A stretch of DNA of 64,000 bases from Larix kaempferi. Its lineage: Eukaryota > Streptophyta > Pinopsida > Pinales > Pinaceae. The notes under the pieces are model-generated. The model searched no databases and was not told where the DNA came from. It was given only the letters and a program-made list of their open reading frames with translations. Below are positions 21,714 through 31,629 of the stretch, in pieces. The DNA lies in NCBI GenBank assembly GCA_027924585.1, contig BSBM01000361.1:67430001-67494000 (forward strand). Reading direction: 5' to 3'. Every line of letters begins with the position of its first letter. The stretch's first letter is position 1. The translations under genes and the position numbers were made by a program.

Positions 21714-24700
21714 ATGTCTGGAACACCATTTGATCCACTATTCACATCTACCATAGGTCAGACATCCGCAGACCCTTCTGCGGTAGTACCATCCACGGCA
21801 ACAACCACCCCCTTGGGTATGCCCAATATGGGTAACACTCCACATTCAGGAATGCCTAGCACAGGGCCACCACCTGTCATGGGCATGCCCAACATGGGGG
21901 TCATACCCCCTTCGGTTTCCACAAACCCTATCCCAGGAATCCCTAGTGCGATTCCTAACCCAAGTGTAACTCCTGTTGCACTTAGGAATGCTATCCAAGG
22001 AATCCCTAGTGCGGTTCCTAACCCAAGTGTAACTCATGTTGCACTTGGCAGTGCTATACCAGGAATCCCTAGTGCGATTCCTAACCCAAGTGTAACCCAA
22101 GTTGCACTTGGGAGCGCTAACCCATATCAGGCCACACCTTTTGGAGGGCACATACCCTCCATACCTAGCATACCTATAGGCGCTACTGGACCCCTACACC
22201 ATACCACAATGGCTAGGCAGGTCCCGGTTCCGGTCACCACATCAGCTAGTCTACCATACATGGCAAGTCTCAACCTGCCAGATTTAGCTAGGCTCACAAA
22301 TGACCCCATCAGACATGATCCTGCTTGGCCCCATATTCCCACTAAGCTTCCCTCCGACATCCCTAAGTTTGAGGGAAAGGCTGGAGAAGACCCCCAAAAT
22401 CACATCATGTCCTTCCATTTATGGTGTTCCTCCAACTCCATAGTGGATGACTCAATCCGCCTACGGCTTTTACAACGCACCTTCACTGGCTCCGCAGCCA
22501 AATGGTATATCGAGCAACCCCATGGGACGCATTCCACATTTACCTCCCTTGCCTCGACCTTCCTACAGTTCTTTCAGCTACCGGTCCGCTATGATGCGGG
22601 CATCGAAATCCTACTGTCTTGCAGACAGAACACGGCCACGCATATCACTGACCATATCCATGATTGGCGTCGGCGCCGAAGCCTATGCAAGATCAAATTA
22701 GACGACCGAATCTTTTTAGACTGGTTCCTTAAATCCCTCCTTCCTCTCATTGCGAAGGATGTAGCGTCTGAAAGACCCCAGTCTGAGGAAGAGGCCATCC
22801 TTAAGGCCCAACAGTTTGATCTCATCTACGCCCAGTCGGGTTACTTATACACGATCATCGCGGACGCCCCACGAGGTGACTCTGCACGCGGTGACACACC
22901 GGGGGCATCACATGCCGCTGATGGCATTATTGGCCAAATTACACCGCAAGCAAAACCTTTCAGTATGGTGAGCACCATGCCCGCCCCAGACCTTTCTAGG
23001 GCTACATCTAGTTCCGGAGCGACAACTTCTTATGCTCCAACAAACCAGACCCATCACGTTCATGGACCCTCTTGTCCACAACATTGTTATGGTCAAGCGC
23101 CATCAGCATATGTACCCCCTACATACTATGCTCAACCTACGGTACAAAACCCCATGCAGTTCCCACAACAGCCCATGCATTACCCACAACCGGTTGCACC
23201 AGCTAACCTCACACCTCCACCAGCTCAGGGGTACCAACAACCCCAGCAGGTAACTGGACCACCTCCAGCTCCACCTGCATACTATCCACTGCAACCTGCT
23301 CCCGCACCTGCGGCTCCTCAGAATCCCCCCAATGCTCAAGGGCATGTGTACGCACAACAACATCAGCCCCAATACCAAAATAACCAACGCAACCAGCGTG
23401 GGCAACCAAACCGCGGAAGAGGACGCAACCGTGGAAACAATCAAAACCGTAACCAAGCTCCACAACCTACCCATCCTCCGCAAGACAATAACGCGGCACC
23501 CGCTCATCAGAATCCTGATCGGCCACCTAAGCAACCCAAAAATGCTAATTTACGAACAAACCATCCTTGTTCCATTTGCGGTGTCTATGGCCACTACACC
23601 CACGCTTGCCCACATCTGGAGCGAGCTCGACAACTATGGACAAATGACGCCCATCGTCAAGGGCAGGCGGCTCCTCAGCCACCACCCAACCCCCCACCAC
23701 CCCCACAACAACTTTTGGTCCTCCAAAACCCTTTTCCAACACAAGGAGTGGTGAACACTCAGCCGTTAGCCCCCCAACAGGGCAACGTGCAACCACAACA
23801 AATTACTTACGCAGCTCCTGACCAACCCATGTTTCATTCAGGCACCCACCACTTATTGATGATGTCCACCGCCGACGTCAATATCCAAACCCGTCGGAAT
23901 CAATACGGACCGACTTCTGAAGCCCCCCCCGCCGAAAAGGATACTAATGCTAATCCCACTAATCAGACATTGCGTATACCTCAGGTTCCACTCGATGGCG
24001 CTTCTAAAGCACCCCGCTTCCCCCTTCGTCGAATCAACAACAACCCCAATGCACGGGCTGCGTCCAATTACAACATCGTAGATGACCTAGCTCAATCTCC
24101 CGCAGCCATGTCTGCGTTAGAAGTCTTGAAGAACTGTCCTACGCAGTGCAAGACTTTACTTTCCGCCATTGGGGCGATTGACCCAAATGATTCGAAATTA
24201 ATGACTTTTGATTTAGACCAGTCTGAACCACGGCTGCCTTCTACTATAGCAGTCCAAGTCTCCGTTTCTATTCAGAATCTTGTCATCCATCGATGTATCA
24301 TCGATGAGGGTGCCTCCACATGCGTCATGTCCACTTTTGTTTGGCAGAAGTTGGGATCCCCTGCTCTCCAGCAATCCACCACTGCATTGCGGGCCTACGA
24401 CGGCCGGTCAGCTCAACCTCAAGGTTTATTACCCAAGGTACCCGTCCAATTAGGCGGGAAAACTGTGCTCATCGACATAGAGGTCATTAACGCCCAGCTC
24501 GACTATAACCTTTTACTTGGCCGCAGTTACATGTACGCCATGAAAGCGGTCGCCTCCTCCGTCTTCCGCACCATGATGTTCCCCCACGAAGGACGCGTGG
24601 TCAAAATTGACCAACTCACCTACTATGATCCCAACGCCCCTGCAGCACTCGAGAATGTTCTTCCCATGATTGAACAACCCGCTTCTAGTGCAGTTACCTC

Positions 24701-27434
24701 CTTTGTGTCTTCTGTGGCACCCGGACTTTATTCGGATACACCAATGACCTCTACATTCCAGGCCATTCCACCACCGTCACCAGAGACCCAAGTCGCAAAC
24801 CTCTGTACTCTTTCGCAGAATACGCAAACATCCGGTGGTCAACCACCATTGATCCCCAGTCACATTGGTGTTACACCCATCCACACCATCCCCTTCCTAT
24901 TTCCTCCTTCGGGTGTAGTAAGCGCCCCGGTTATGGCTACCCTTAGTCTACCCGGGCTAACATTGGGATTACCCGTGTGGTATATTCCGCCTCCCGTTCG
25001 ACCGCCGACACCAAACGTCATCCTCCAACCGGTACAACCTATTGTTACCACAAATCAGCCTCCTCCTGGTGTCGCAATCCCTTCGTCGTCAACGACACCT
25101 CCTCCTAACCTCAATATCCCTTCGTCGTCAACAAATCCTACCCCTCTTATCAAGCCCGCTGGGGGCAGAGGTCCACAACCATACACTGCTATACCACCTC
25201 CTAAGGCAGTTAAACCCCCACCGGTGTTTCGAGCTCCCCCGAAATGTTCATTATGCGATGAAATTGGCCATCCAACTCATCAATGCCCACACTTACCGGC
25301 ACTCCAAGAGCATATGAATATGCTGGACGATGACATCGGCATCCCAGTAGTCAGATTAGAGCCACCTCTACAGCCTCGCGACAAATCACTGCGCACTAAC
25401 CATCCTTGTGCTATATGCAGTGTTTACGGCCACTACTCTCACCATTGCCCTGATCTACCTGACTATAGAGCAGCGTTGTACGAGTTAAACAATGCCGACT
25501 TAGAGATATCTCCTCCCCTCATCGAGGAGATCCACCCCCCACCATCATCCTCGTCGGAAGAAGTCAATACGATATATATGATTTCAACAACTTTCAAACC
25601 AGAACCCCTTGATTTATGGTCTGACTACTTCAATACTGATGAGCAAATTTTGGAGACACTCACTGCACCCGACTACCCTTGGGATGATATGCATCATCGC
25701 TCGTACTTCCTCCCGGAAGCATCTACCTCCACCGCATCCAACCAGCTATCGATCGAGTCGAAAGACTTCATACCCACCAAAGTCGATTGGTTAAAGGACC
25801 CCATCCTAGCACCGGATGCCTTTGAAGAAGGGAACATGTCAAACATTTCCCCCACTATACAGATAGACATTTCCACAACACCAGGGAAACCTGAGCTCAT
25901 CTCACTGGGTGCATCTTGCACTCAAGCAGAAACTCAGGCATACAAAAAACTCTTTCAAGAGTTCCGAGACGTCTTTGCCTGGTCCTATACCGAGATGCCC
26001 GGTCTCGAACCCGTCATTATTGAACACCACATCGATACATGGCCGGAAGTACCCCCTGTTCGTCAGAAACAGCGACCTATTCACCCTGCCAAGCTCCCCG
26101 CTGTTAAGGCTGAAGTCGAGAAACTTCGAAAAGCAGGGTTCATCTACCCTATCCCGTACACCACCTGGGTGTCGAACCCCGTTCCTGTCAACAAAAAGCA
26201 AGGCACCCTTAGAGTATGCACTGACTTCCGCGATCTAAACCACGCTTGTCCAAAAGACAATTTCCCCACGCCATTCATTGACCAACTCATTGATGAGTGT
26301 GCGGGCCATGAGGTCCTATCCTTCATGGACGGGTTTTCCGGATATAACCAGATTCACATCCGCAAGGAGGATCAGTACAAGACTGCCTTCACCACCCCAT
26401 GGGGCACCTTTGCCTATCGCGTCATGCCATTTGGCCTTAAAAATGCTGGTGCCACTTTCCAGCGAGCCATGACCTATTGCTTTCACGACTTGGTCCATAT
26501 CCTACGAGTCTATCTTGACGACCTCACAGCTCGTTCCCGAAAACGATCAGACCACCTTAATGACCTCCCGCAAGTTTTCCTCAGTTGTCGCAAATATAAA
26601 ATCCGCTTGAACCCACACAAGTGTGTCTTTTGCGTCCCGGCGGGCCGGTTGTTGGGTTTCATTGTTTCCCAAGACGGAATCACTGTCGATCCCCTGAAAG
26701 TCAAAGCCATCTTAGAACTTCCCCCTCCTCGCACGCTTCGGCAGCTTCAGAGCTTGCAAGGGCGGTCCAATTTTCTTAGGCGCTTTGTTCCTGATTACGC
26801 CACCAAAGTCCATGGATTCTTACGCTTACTTCGTACCCACATACCCTTTGTTTGGGATGAGCAAGCAGACACGGCATTCGAAGCCCTCAAGAAAGCTCTC
26901 ACACAAGCCCCCTTGATATCCCCACCGGATTTCTCTCAAGACTTCACCCTATACGTCTCGGCATCTGAACATGCCGTGTCCGGAGTTTTGGTCCAAGAAG
27001 ATGCCTCCCACAAAGAGCATGTGATTTATTACGTCATCCAGACCTTGTCTGGCCCACCTCTACGTTACCCATACGAGGAAAGATTATCCCTAGCTGTAGT
27101 CTTTTCCGTACAAAAACTGCGACACTACATTTTGCTTAGTCATACCACGGTTGTCGCCGACTCCAACCCTATGGTCTATCTCCTCACCCGGCAGCTCCTA
27201 CAAGGTCGTGTTGCGAAATGGGTCATTATCCTCCAGGAATACGACCTCACTTTCAAAACTCCCAAAAGCACCAAAGCCCTCGCGCTTGCTCACCTCATCA
27301 CGGACCTCCCATCCTCCTCCTCAACATCACCCGTTATCAAAACGGACCTGATTGACAAGCAGATCTTCATCATTTCGTCTGACGACCCTTGGTATGGAGA
27401 CATATTGACTTACCTTCGTACGCAAAACTTTTGA
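21714..27434 (+). CDS. Gag-protease-RT-RNase H polyprotein of gypsy C
   Basis: The frame is open from 21666; I choose the first ATG, 21714. In order: a P/G-rich N-terminus with three 63-bp (21-residue) repeats containing GIPSAIPNPSVT (21939-22127); Gag core from about 22330 (WPHIPTKLP...IPKFEGKAGEDPQNH); Q/P-rich region; zinc knuckle CSICGVYGHYTHAC near 23573; protease DEGAS near 24301 and LLGRSY; then two more knuckles, CSLCDEIGHPTHQC and CAICSVYGHYSHHC, near 25248 and 25408; RT with DGFSGYN near 26328 and YLDD near 26510; gypsy RNase H in which the usual TDAS is replaced by YVSAS (near 26955), so the first catalytic aspartate is missing. The frame ends at TGA 27432-27434, probably from CGA, because integrase continues in the same frame. 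Otherwise intact. Confidence 0.93.
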   Translation: MSGTPFDPLFTSTIGQTSADPSAVVPSTATTTPLGMPNMGNTPHSGMPSTGPPPVMGMPNMGVIPPSVSTNPIPGIPSAIPNPSVTPVALRNAIQGIPSAVPNPSVTHVALGSAIPGIPSAIPNPSVTQVALGSANPYQATPFGGHIPSIPSIPIGATGPLHHTTMARQVPVPVTTSASLPYMASLNLPDLARLTNDPIRHDPAWPHIPTKLPSDIPKFEGKAGEDPQNHIMSFHLWCSSNSIVDDSIRLRLLQRTFTGSAAKWYIEQPHGTHSTFTSLASTFLQFFQLPVRYDAGIEILLSCRQNTATHITDHIHDWRRRRSLCKIKLDDRIFLDWFLKSLLPLIAKDVASERPQSEEEAILKAQQFDLIYAQSGYLYTIIADAPRGDSARGDTPGASHAADGIIGQITPQAKPFSMVSTMPAPDLSRATSSSGATTSYAPTNQTHHVHGPSCPQHCYGQAPSAYVPPTYYAQPTVQNPMQFPQQPMHYPQPVAPANLTPPPAQGYQQPQQVTGPPPAPPAYYPLQPAPAPAAPQNPPNAQGHVYAQQHQPQYQNNQRNQRGQPNRGRGRNRGNNQNRNQAPQPTHPPQDNNAAPAHQNPDRPPKQPKNANLRTNHPCSICGVYGHYTHACPHLERARQLWTNDAHRQGQAAPQPPPNPPPPPQQLLVLQNPFPTQGVVNTQPLAPQQGNVQPQQITYAAPDQPMFHSGTHHLLMMSTADVNIQTRRNQYGPTSEAPPAEKDTNANPTNQTLRIPQVPLDGASKAPRFPLRRINNNPNARAASNYNIVDDLAQSPAAMSALEVLKNCPTQCKTLLSAIGAIDPNDSKLMTFDLDQSEPRLPSTIAVQVSVSIQNLVIHRCIIDEGASTCVMSTFVWQKLGSPALQQSTTALRAYDGRSAQPQGLLPKVPVQLGGKTVLIDIEVINAQLDYNLLLGRSYMYAMKAVASSVFRTMMFPHEGRVVKIDQLTYYDPNAPAALENVLPMIEQPASSAVTSFVSSVAPGLYSDTPMTSTFQAIPPPSPETQVANLCTLSQNTQTSGGQPPLIPSHIGVTPIHTIPFLFPPSGVVSAPVMATLSLPGLTLGLPVWYIPPPVRPPTPNVILQPVQPIVTTNQPPPGVAIPSSSTTPPPNLNIPSSSTNPTPLIKPAGGRGPQPYTAIPPPKAVKPPPVFRAPPKCSLCDEIGHPTHQCPHLPALQEHMNMLDDDIGIPVVRLEPPLQPRDKSLRTNHPCAICSVYGHYSHHCPDLPDYRAALYELNNADLEISPPLIEEIHPPPSSSSEEVNTIYMISTTFKPEPLDLWSDYFNTDEQILETLTAPDYPWDDMHHRSYFLPEASTSTASNQLSIESKDFIPTKVDWLKDPILAPDAFEEGNMSNISPTIQIDISTTPGKPELISLGASCTQAETQAYKKLFQEFRDVFAWSYTEMPGLEPVIIEHHIDTWPEVPPVRQKQRPIHPAKLPAVKAEVEKLRKAGFIYPIPYTTWVSNPVPVNKKQGTLRVCTDFRDLNHACPKDNFPTPFIDQLIDECAGHEVLSFMDGFSGYNQIHIRKEDQYKTAFTTPWGTFAYRVMPFGLKNAGATFQRAMTYCFHDLVHILRVYLDDLTARSRKRSDHLNDLPQVFLSCRKYKIRLNPHKCVFCVPAGRLLGFIVSQDGITVDPLKVKAILELPPPRTLRQLQSLQGRSNFLRRFVPDYATKVHGFLRLLRTHIPFVWDEQADTAFEALKKALTQAPLISPPDFSQDFTLYVSASEHAVSGVLVQEDASHKEHVIYYVIQTLSGPPLRYPYEERLSLAVVFSVQKLRHYILLSHTTVVADSNPMVYLLTRQLLQGRVAKWVIILQEYDLTFKTPKSTKALALAHLITDLPSSSSTSPVIKTDLIDKQIFIISSDDPWYGDILTYLRTQNF

Positions 27435-28634
27435 CCACACATCGATCGTGATGGACGCCGTCGCATACGACACCACGCCCCCCGATACCTCCTGATTGGG
27501 GATGTACTCTACCGACGCGGCGTTGATACTATCTTACGCCGCTGCCTATCCCATGGTGAGGTAGAACAAGTCCTCAATGATTGTCATAGTGGTGCCTGTG
27601 GAGGCCATTTCTCCGGTATGGCTACCGCCCAGAAAATCATTCGGGCTGGTTATTTTTGGCCATCATTGTTTACTGATTGCATCACCGCAGTCAAGCATTG
27701 CCAGAACTGCCAACTATTTGCCCCCAAAGCAAGAACCCCCCCCCGCCCCCCTTCATCCAGTCGTCACCGTTGGACCATTCTGCAAATGGGCCATCGACTT
27801 CCTCGACTGCAACCCCCCGTCAGCCGGCGGTCACAAACACATCATTGCGGCTGTAGATTATTTCACCAAGTGGGAAAAAGCCATGCCGACCTATAATTGC
27901 AAAGCCGACACTGCAGCACGGTTTTTCTTCAACCATATTATCACTCGTTTCGGAGTGCCAAAGCAACTAGTCTCTGACCACGGATCTCACTTCGAAGATG
28001 CCGTCTGGAAGGAATTATCAACCATGTTGAAATTTGAACACCATTTCTCTTCCGCTTACTATCCCCAAGGAAACGGACAAGTCGAAGCGATCAATAAAAT
28101 CTTGAAGACCATTCTCCAACGTACTGTAGATAAGCACAAATCCAATTGGCACCACATGCTTTTCCCGGCACTATGGGCTTACCGCACCTCAACCAAAACC
28201 GCCACCGGTTTTACCCCTTTCCATCTAGTTCACGGTGTCGAATCCGTCCTCCCTATTGAGTGCCAGATTCCAGCCTTACATATCGCCGTTGAGCTCCTAC
28301 CGGACACTTCCCCGATCGAGCAACGTTTACTGCTCCTAAAGCAGGCCGATGAAGATCGGCGCACAGCAATTCAAAACATGGAAGCTGCTAAACAACGATC
28401 GAAACTAAGTTACGACAAACGCGTCCACCCAAGAACCTTTTCTGAAGGAGACCTTGTCCTTGCTTACGATCAAGCTCATGATAAAACCGGAAAGGGAAAA
28501 TTTGTGTCCATGTGGCAAGGCCCTTACATCATACACACCTGCCTCGGGCAGGGGGCATACATTCTAACCGATTAAGAAGGCAACACCCTGCGCAACCCAC
28601 GCAACGGGTTGTACCTTAAAAGATTTTACCCATA
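27435..28634 (+). pseudogene. Integrase of gypsy C, with one frameshift and stops
   Basis: Integrase inserts the element DNA into the host genome. The zinc domain (H-H-C-C: CHSGACGGH...CQNCQ, 27590-27715) follows the gag-pol stop in the same frame. In the C-rich run at 27737-27752 the frame changes by one base, consistent with a gained or lost C. The catalytic core continues to 28575: IDFLD, SDHGSHF and GQVEAINK supply the D, D and E residues. A TAA at 28573-28575 (probably from CAA) precedes about 19 further matching codons, ending near 28634. Two stops and one homopolymer slip are the only lesions. Confidence 0.88.
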
Positions 28635-28739
28635 GAAAATCTCATGGACACCATCGTCCATTTTAGTATAGGCATACATTTTTCGTTCACAAAAATTTTC
28701 AAAAAACCTAAATATTTGTTTTCCTCTGCATGACCACAG

Positions 28740-29177
28740 ATGGAGCCTCTTCCACTCTGCCATGTCGGTTTCGCTGATGGTGCAAGCCGTTGGTCTCCCA
28801 ATCTCGCCTCCGCAGCTTGGGTAATATACTCCCCTTCACATGAGTTAATTCACATTCACGGAGTATGTTTAGGTGCCGCTACCAATAATCAAGCTGAATA
28901 CGACGCCGTGACCGGTCTCCTGGCCGCTGCTCTCCAAAGGAGCATACGTCACCTCAACGTTTTCTTGGACTCACAGCTCCTAGTTTCCCAGCTCAACAAT
29001 GATTACCAGGTACGCGATCCCTGTCTTTTCAGAAAATTCCTGTGCACTAAACAAATGGTTAGACAGTTTGAATCCATTACATTCACACATGTCCCAAGAC
29101 ACCTCAATAGTGTAGCAGATAATATGGCCAACAGTGTCCTCGACTGGCACACCAATCACATCATGCCATATCCATAA
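28740..29177 (+). CDS. Second (archaeal-like) RNase H of gypsy C
   Basis: A 145-residue intact frame. FADGASR, the AEYDA glutamate, LDSQL and VADNMAN supply the four acidic catalytic residues of RNase H. This domain lies downstream of integrase, separate from pol. Tat-group elements are known to carry such an additional RNase H, and the pol-encoded one in this element has lost its first aspartate, so this copy probably does the work of degrading RNA in the RNA-DNA hybrid. How it is translated is not visible: it has its own ATG 28740, in the same frame as gag-pol and separated from the integrase end by about 100 bases. Confidence 0.88.
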   Translation: MEPLPLCHVGFADGASRWSPNLASAAWVIYSPSHELIHIHGVCLGAATNNQAEYDAVTGLLAAALQRSIRHLNVFLDSQLLVSQLNNDYQVRDPCLFRKFLCTKQMVRQFESITFTHVPRHLNSVADNMANSVLDWHTNHIMPYP

Positions 29178-29187
29178 ACAAAAACGC

Positions 29188-29357
29188 ACCCATGTGCAAA
29201 ACATGTGCCTCCACGGGCATATACAAAAACCAATATTGCATCCACGTGCATAGCATGTGCCTCCACGGGCATAAAATCAACAAACACACCGCATCCACGT
29301 GCATAACATGTGCCTCCACGGGCATATACAAAAAACAAAGGTGCATCCATGTGCATA
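29188..29357. repeat. ~52-bp tandem repeat between RNase H and antisense gene (gypsy C)
   Basis: Three and a part units of CATCCACGTGCATAACATGT followed by GCCTCCACGGGCATATAC and an A-rich end, starting at about 29188, 29239, 29291 and 29343. Each has the palindrome CACGTG or its variant and GCATGTGC. It lies just beyond the 3' end of the antisense gene and just after the sense RNase H stop, between two convergent genes. Confidence 0.82.
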
Positions 29358-29517
29358 CACGACAATATATCTAAAATATATATCCACATATATATATAAA
29401 TCAAATAGTGAACATGTCATAAGTGCCCTCAGCACCTGATATACAAAAATACTCCCGGCATACAAAAATATGCTCCCCCATATGCTCATGAGCATTTGGG
29501 GGCAAGTACAATGTCAT

Positions 29518-30954
29518 CTACTCATCTGGATCCTCCGGCTCCTCCTTTGGCTCCTCCACCAGCCCCTCCACCGCCGGCACCGCCGGGTCAGGACGACCCC
29601 GAACTCGCCGCTTTGCTGGCCCTGCTGGATCGTCCCTCAAGCGTATCCTCCCCTGAGCCGGCCCTGCCGGAGCATCTCCTCTACCACCCCCGTGCCTCGC
29701 CGCAAGCACCGCTGTCCTCAACAGGAGCGACTGCCACTCAGGTGGCGCACCAAGACATCCCTGCAAAACATCCCGATCCAGATCCCTCCAACCATCCTCG
29801 GGGAACCTAGCTAGAATCCGGGCAAAGGTACGTCGGACACCATCTATGGCGTCACCATCAGGGCCAACCCCTCGCCCACGAGCTGCATATCCTCCACCAC
29901 GCGGAGGAGGTACAGGTACAGGGGGACGAGCGACCACCATCGCCCGCCCCTGCCGAGCCACATAGTCAAGTGGTGGCACTGGACCCACATCTGCACAAAG
30001 CAAGTAAACCATTAGATACTATATAACAAAATCATCATGATAAACCAAGCAACACATGATACAAAATTAAAGTAAAACACAAAACATACCGTCCAAGCCC
30101 CAAGCCTGTCCTGGGGCACGAGGCATCTCTGCGTCACCTCGGTAATCCATGCCGGCGTAGGGATAGTCCTCAATCACCAGGGGCATCTGCTCCCACTGCT
30201 GATAGAAATCCTCCGTGAAGTAGCCGCGGACACCACCCCCGGCGCGGGGCATCATCTGCCCCCACCTCATCATACGAGGCTCACTCGGAAGACTAGCACG
30301 AACGGGTACATGTGGCCGCAAGGTCGGCACCCGCTCGAAGAAAAAACAGCATAAAAAAGAGGCATAACAAAACTCGCCTCCCTCTCTAACGGCCTTGTCC
30401 AGATCTCTCCGGACACCAGCCAAGAACATCTGCGCCCAGGCGTAATAAGTACCCCGTAGAACGGAATCCACCATCATCGTCTGCCCCCCAGACATACGAT
30501 GTGGTGCAGCAGCACCCAAAACCCTCAGAACACAGGCACCAACAGCTCGCATATCCCACTCACATAGGAACTTCAGACTAATAGAGCTGTTTACCAAAAC
30601 AGCATCATCCACACAGAAGGTCTGTAAGAGGTCCTCCATATCCACACCTGGAGGCAACCTCGGAGAAATATCACCCACCTCACCCAAGCGAGGAAAACCG
30701 GTCAAAAAATATACATCAGTGAGAGTAATCTCTAACCTCTCACCACCAATAATGAAGGCACCCTCTGCCGGCACCCACCACTGCACGAGCTTGTTAAGGA
30801 GTCGCCTCACTGAATGTATAGGAGGAATCTGAGCGAACTTCAAGAGTCCGCTCATGGCTAGGGTCTGTCTCACCCCTCCATCAGTCTCAATCCTCAACAT
30901 AAGCTCACCATCAATCTCTCTCTCCCGCCACACGGACTGAGCTCTCCGCAACAT
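29518..30954 (-). CDS. Antisense spliced PMD-like gene of gypsy C
   Basis: Read on the minus strand: coding exon 30954-30090, intron 30089-29991 (GTATGT...TGTGCAG, 99 bases), final exon 29990-29518. The first coding exon gives about 288 residues: WRERE, SGLLKF, LLNKLVQWW, then GERLEITLTDVYFLTGFP, the hallmark stretch of plant-mobile-domain proteins, an LCEWDMRAVGACVLRVLG segment, a CFFFERVPTL segment and EDYPYAGMDYRGD. The second is rich in Pro/Gly/Arg and acidic at its end. Splicing joins the frame in phase 1 to residues VGPVPP. The split copy in gypsy A has the same intron position and phase (101 bases). No stop interrupts the C copy. PMD proteins act in nuclear silencing in hosts; the role in a retrotransposon is unknown. 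Confidence 0.78.
29991..30089 (-). other. Intron 2 of the antisense gene (gypsy C)
   Basis: Donor G|GTATGTTTTG, acceptor CTTTGTGCAG|ATGTGGG, AT-rich, 99 bases. In the gypsy A copy the intron is 42728-42828 (GTAAGGC...TTATGCAG|ATGTGGG). Both interrupt the same codon, and both continue with D-V-G. Because the gene is antisense to the genomic RNA, splicing of the sense transcript cannot remove this intron, so it persists through retrotransposition. Confidence 0.72.
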
Positions 30955-30955
30955 C

Positions 30956-31372
30956 CTGCGAAGAAAACACAGGAAATTTTTAGCCCCAGCACAAAAAAAT
31001 TTAGAAAAATCCCATCGCGGCTTTTACACAAAAATCCGCGATGGCCATCACGGCTTTTCCACAAAAAGCCGCGATGGCCATCGCGGGATCCATGAAAAAA
31101 CCCGCGATGAACATCGCGGGTTTTGGCCGGACAGTCGCGATGAACATCGCGACTGTCCCCCATGAACTCGCGATGAACATCGCGGGTTCCGACCTCACAG
31201 TCGCGATGAACACCGCGACTGTGAGCCTAAAACCCGCGCGGTTCATCGCGGGTTCAGCCCCGAAACCCGCGCGGTTCCACGTTGGAGAGTCAACGTGGAG
31301 TTTCGCGGCCTTCGGGGGCCCACCGCCAAACAAAAAAGACATAATTGACTAGGCTAAGGCGAATAGAGTTAC
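30956..31372 (-). other. Putative intron 1 (5' untranslated) of the antisense gene (gypsy C)
   Basis: On the minus strand a donor GTAACT follows GAGTTGCAG at 31373, and an acceptor TTTTCTTCGCAG lies one base before the coding ATG at 30954. The gypsy A copy has CACTTGCAA|GTAAGT at 15617 and TGCAG at 15881 in the same order, giving a 265-base intron. The exon upstream (about 31373-31460) has no useful ATG, so it would be untranslated. The intron contains the palindromic GC-rich repeat. Confidence 0.5.
31010..31285. repeat. CGCG-palindrome repeat array in gypsy C 3' region
   Basis: Repeated inverted motifs: CGCGATGGCCATCGCGG, CGCGATGAACATCGCG (several times), and AAAACCCGCGCGGTTCATCGCG. Units are 20-33 bases with AAA-rich joints, each able to form a strong hairpin. 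The AAAACCCGCGCGGT(T/C)CATCGCG phrase is shared with the 33-bp array in the leader (19907-20171), so both ends of the element carry copies of one repeat family. Confidence 0.85.
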
Positions 31373-31488
31373 CTGCAACTCGCTAAATCGAAAACCAACG
31401 GTGAAATCTCCCAAAAATCGAGAAATAGCTCTGACAGCTCTATCAAACTCGCACGTAACAATGACAAGTCATATTGGGCCCCACGTCC

Positions 31489-31497
31489 TATTTATAG
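31489..31497 (-). promoter_or_regulatory. TATA box of the antisense gene (gypsy C)
   Basis: The minus strand reads TTCTATAAATAGGAC. The box is about 118 bases before the putative donor site at 31372 and identical in its core (TATAAATAG) to the one at 15485-15493 in gypsy A. It would start transcription near 31460, directed against the genomic RNA. Confidence 0.6.
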
Positions 31498-31629
31498 AAA
31501 TTCCACAAATTTCAAACAACCATTGCGGTAGCATACGAAGTCCATTTCTCAAACCGTTGGTACCGTTGGGATCAGCACAGCGAGAACTTCATAGAGGTTC
31601 CTTCCGTTTCTCGTTTTCACGGGGTCCAT

